This document shows positions 61,618 through 64,000 of a DNA stretch of 64,000 nucleotides, one piece after another. The DNA comes from Patiria miniata (Eukaryota > Echinodermata > Asteroidea > Valvatida > Asterinidae): assembly GCF_015706575.1 (NCBI RefSeq), contig NW_024037053.1, positions 2,790,001 through 2,854,000 of the forward strand, in the 5' to 3' direction. The notes under the pieces are model-generated. The model saw only the letters and a program-made list of their open reading frames with translations. It had not been told where the DNA came from and did no database searches. Numbering within the stretch: the first letter of the stretch is position 1; each line of letters starts with the position of its first letter. The position numbers and the translations under genes are program-made.

Positions 61618-63103
61618 GTCCTGAGCAAGTACTAGTATAGGGGGTTATTACAAGGAATTTATAACTTTGTTACTGATGACCAATTTGAAATGACTTTTAA
61701 CTCAAATGCATTTTTAAATCAGCCATTTGTGTGAATTGTTCCTATAGCCAGGAACATTTGATGAGTTTCAGAATGACAAAAAAAGGGAGAACAAATATGG
61801 CCGCTGTGTTCTTGTATTTCCCATGCTCTTTTTGTATTTCATACTGAAACATAGATTCCTTTTCTAAATTGCTATTTTTGATAGCAATACGAAAGTTATT
61901 CACTTTTGAATGTGACATCGATTGAAAAAATATGCCCATGTTTTGTTAAGGGAATAAATGTGAGCATTTAATCACTCTGTTTAAAGACTGCTTGGAGTCT
62001 GGGTGCTGATGATTAACTGAGACGAAGGCGAGGATTTCTAGGAGTCCAAATTTCATGTGACACTCAATAGTGTTTAAGACCAGCTAGCCATGTCTTTATC
62101 ATTTGTTTAAGACCGGCCACGTGACGGCTCTCGACCGTTAGGAATGGGTAAACTGTCTGAGGTATTTATGAATATTGAATGATTACTTTACAAAGTTTCA
62201 ATTACTTGCGGCCCAACAATGATTATAAGTCCTTCCAGGGTATGGTGGTTCCCACCCCACAATCAGTATCAAAAGTATACAAACCGAGAACCATATATTC
62301 GCCAAAATATTGTTTAAATGTGCACAACTAGGGTTGCAGATGCAGAAGGAGTTTTGGGGGTTGGAATAAAACATACAAATTGAAAATTCATTAAGAGAAA
62401 AAAGGTGTTGAAGATTTTGAATTCAGAAATGTTAATTTTCGATTTTGTTACGCTAAATTAGGTTCACTATGAATAGAGGCAAGTCCATTACCAAAATGAA
62501 TCAGAATATGAACAAAATGAAACCACAAAATTAAGTGCACGGTAGAGATCTGCATAATTCAAAGCCTCTTTCAAATGGATGAAGCAGACAGCATTCAATC
62601 CCCACTTTAAAGAAATGCACATTATTTCTAGCGAGAAGAAATCCAGTAGCAATCCAATTAGGGTACCCTTATCCGTCCATGGATTGGATTTTTTGTGGGG
62701 TGGGCACATCAGGAATAATCAGACCACACACTCGATTGGATCCGGAGGTTTACAGACCGCAAGATGATTCACATTGGTGAGATACACCAGGCAGTAGTAT
62801 GCTTAATGCATGATATTTTTTTTACCGGGAGTAACAATCCAATACTGAAATCTGGGTTATTGGGTAGGTCAAACTCAGGATTGGATTAAAGGCATCACTT
62901 AAGATAAGATCCCACAAAATTGAGTAGGGCTATCTCTACTCAAAAGCAAAATAAAAAAAATAAATTTTTTTTTTCACGTGCCAGGCATGACTTCAGCGGA
63001 CGATTAAATTGGGGCATACAACAAAGGCGGTTTGTGATATAACTAAGCCTCTCCATAAACCTCACACATCTTTGGCCTTTTACAAAAAAATGTGACACAC
63101 AGA
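61618..63103. other. Gene-free stretch
   Basis: Nothing recognised. Confidence 0.25.
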
Positions 63104-63151
63104 CATCAGACAGCAGACAGACAGACAGACAATAGACAGACATCAGACAGA
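63104..63151. repeat. CAGA microsatellite
   Basis: (CAGA)n with interruptions, for example CAGACAGACAGACAGACA. Confidence 0.85.
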
Positions 63152-63284
63152 CTGCATAGGATCTTTTAATATGGGATGTAAAATGTAAATGGAGCATGTA
63201 CACTGCACATGTATATCTAGGCAAAAATTCAACGGGGAGTGTGATGGCATATTCACTTTAACATTCTAAGAACTTTGTCAAATG

Positions 63285-63638
63285 CAGCGGCGTAGCTATC
63301 ATGATGAGCTGGAATAACATAAAAATCCCTTTTTCCACGATTTTGTGAATTTAAAAAAAAAAAAAAAAACCCTTTTTTTGCGAGTTGCTGTTCATTGCCA
63401 CGTCCCTTGGAAAGCGAATAGTGGTAATTATTGCGATGTAATGTAGCCACGATTTACGTTTTGAACAGCGCCCCCTATGGGAAGATGGTGTGATTTTACG
63501 AAGGGTGGGTGTCCGGTGAAAAAAACCTGTCTACCTTTCAGCACAGATGAAAGTTTTTGGTGCCCCTCCATTGTAACCTCTAGCCCCCCCCCCCCCCACA
63601 TGTTCCCCTAGAATGAGAATCCTCAGGCTACGCCGCTG
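63285..63638. mobile_element. Complete hAT-like MITE with 8-bp target duplication
   Basis: Ends CAGCGGCGTAGC / GCTACGCCGCTG. It is flanked on both sides by GTCAAATG (63277-63284 and 63639-63646). The 8-bp duplication is the hAT hallmark. 354 bp, with poly-A and poly-C tracts inside. Confidence 0.92.
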
Positions 63639-64000
63639 GTCAAATGCCCATGTATTTTCCCCAAAAGTAACTACATGATACGGTACTGAATAAAACTCTC
63701 TAAAAGGAGGTTAACATATGCTAGGATGTTGCCCATGTATAAGCAACACCACTTGGAGAACTGATGACTGATTGCAAATGAAATATTCATGTCAGTCTGG
63801 TGTATATTGCAAGGTGTGTATGGTTACGTTCCCATGGCATCCTAGTGGAATGACAAATGACGGACATAAACTGACATGCTCCCCCGGATGTATCAAATAA
63901 TTACTGCACTAGCGTCCAACACGAATCAAACTGGAAAGTGCATGTGTCCACACATACCGGTACTAAATCTAAACTGGCTTGGTCAGGTTGTGTTACGAGA

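Noticed and set aside
57215-64000. Search for earlier Rab3 exons on the minus strand
   Set aside because: No WDTAGQE, NKCD or P-loop coding segment could be found by eye in any minus frame.

Overview
This window is eukaryotic. It has spliced genes with GT-AG introns, about 60% AT overall by eye, and very dense short non-autonomous repeats: tRNA-derived SINEs, MITEs and fold-back elements, satellite arrays, and poly-G/poly-C tracts. The encoded proteins and the repeat style suggest a marine deuterostome invertebrate. An echinoderm is most likely, perhaps a sea star; this is inference and no species is assigned.

Three protein-coding loci can be supported. (1) A ZNF367 orthologue on the minus strand (four coding exons, 8575-11505; 292 aa). 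(2) A SERBP1/HABP4 (Vig) orthologue on the plus strand (six coding exons, 13476-23794; 513 aa), starting 1.97 kb from ZNF367 in a head-to-head arrangement. (3) The last coding exon of a Rab3 GTPase on the minus strand (57027-57214). Its upstream exons are not visible and probably lie beyond the right edge of the window. The ZNF367 and SERBP1 models were checked codon by codon across every splice junction and stay in frame.

Layout: 1-8574 is repeat-bearing sequence downstream of ZNF367, with a 66-bp tandem array, a MITE, a tRNA-like inverted element and a SINE. 8575-23794 holds the divergent gene pair. The space between the starts has three exact E2F-type 8-mers and a short CpG/GC-box patch. 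The SERBP1 introns carry many MITEs and SINEs, some within tens of bases of exons. 23795 to about 56900 is a gene desert of roughly 33 kb, with a 3-kb satellite block (28124-31210), several long fold-back elements (27056, 35491, 41674, 55020), SINEs and a recent partial duplication (51089-53275). 56700-64000 contains the Rab3 3' end and its intron with another 1-kb fold-back, plus an hAT-like MITE with a perfect 8-bp target duplication.

The most notable observations are: the head-to-head ZNF367-SERBP1/HABP4 pair, which I recall as neighbours in human 9q22 and so possibly an ancient linkage; an E2F-site cluster between them; a TTAA-flanked MITE family resembling piggyBac derivatives; inverted-repeat elements whose two ends each carry a tRNA-like pol III promoter; and a nested 'palindrome of palindromes' at 35491-36007. 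No RNA gene that looks like a functional tRNA or rRNA, no CRISPR array and no operon was found.
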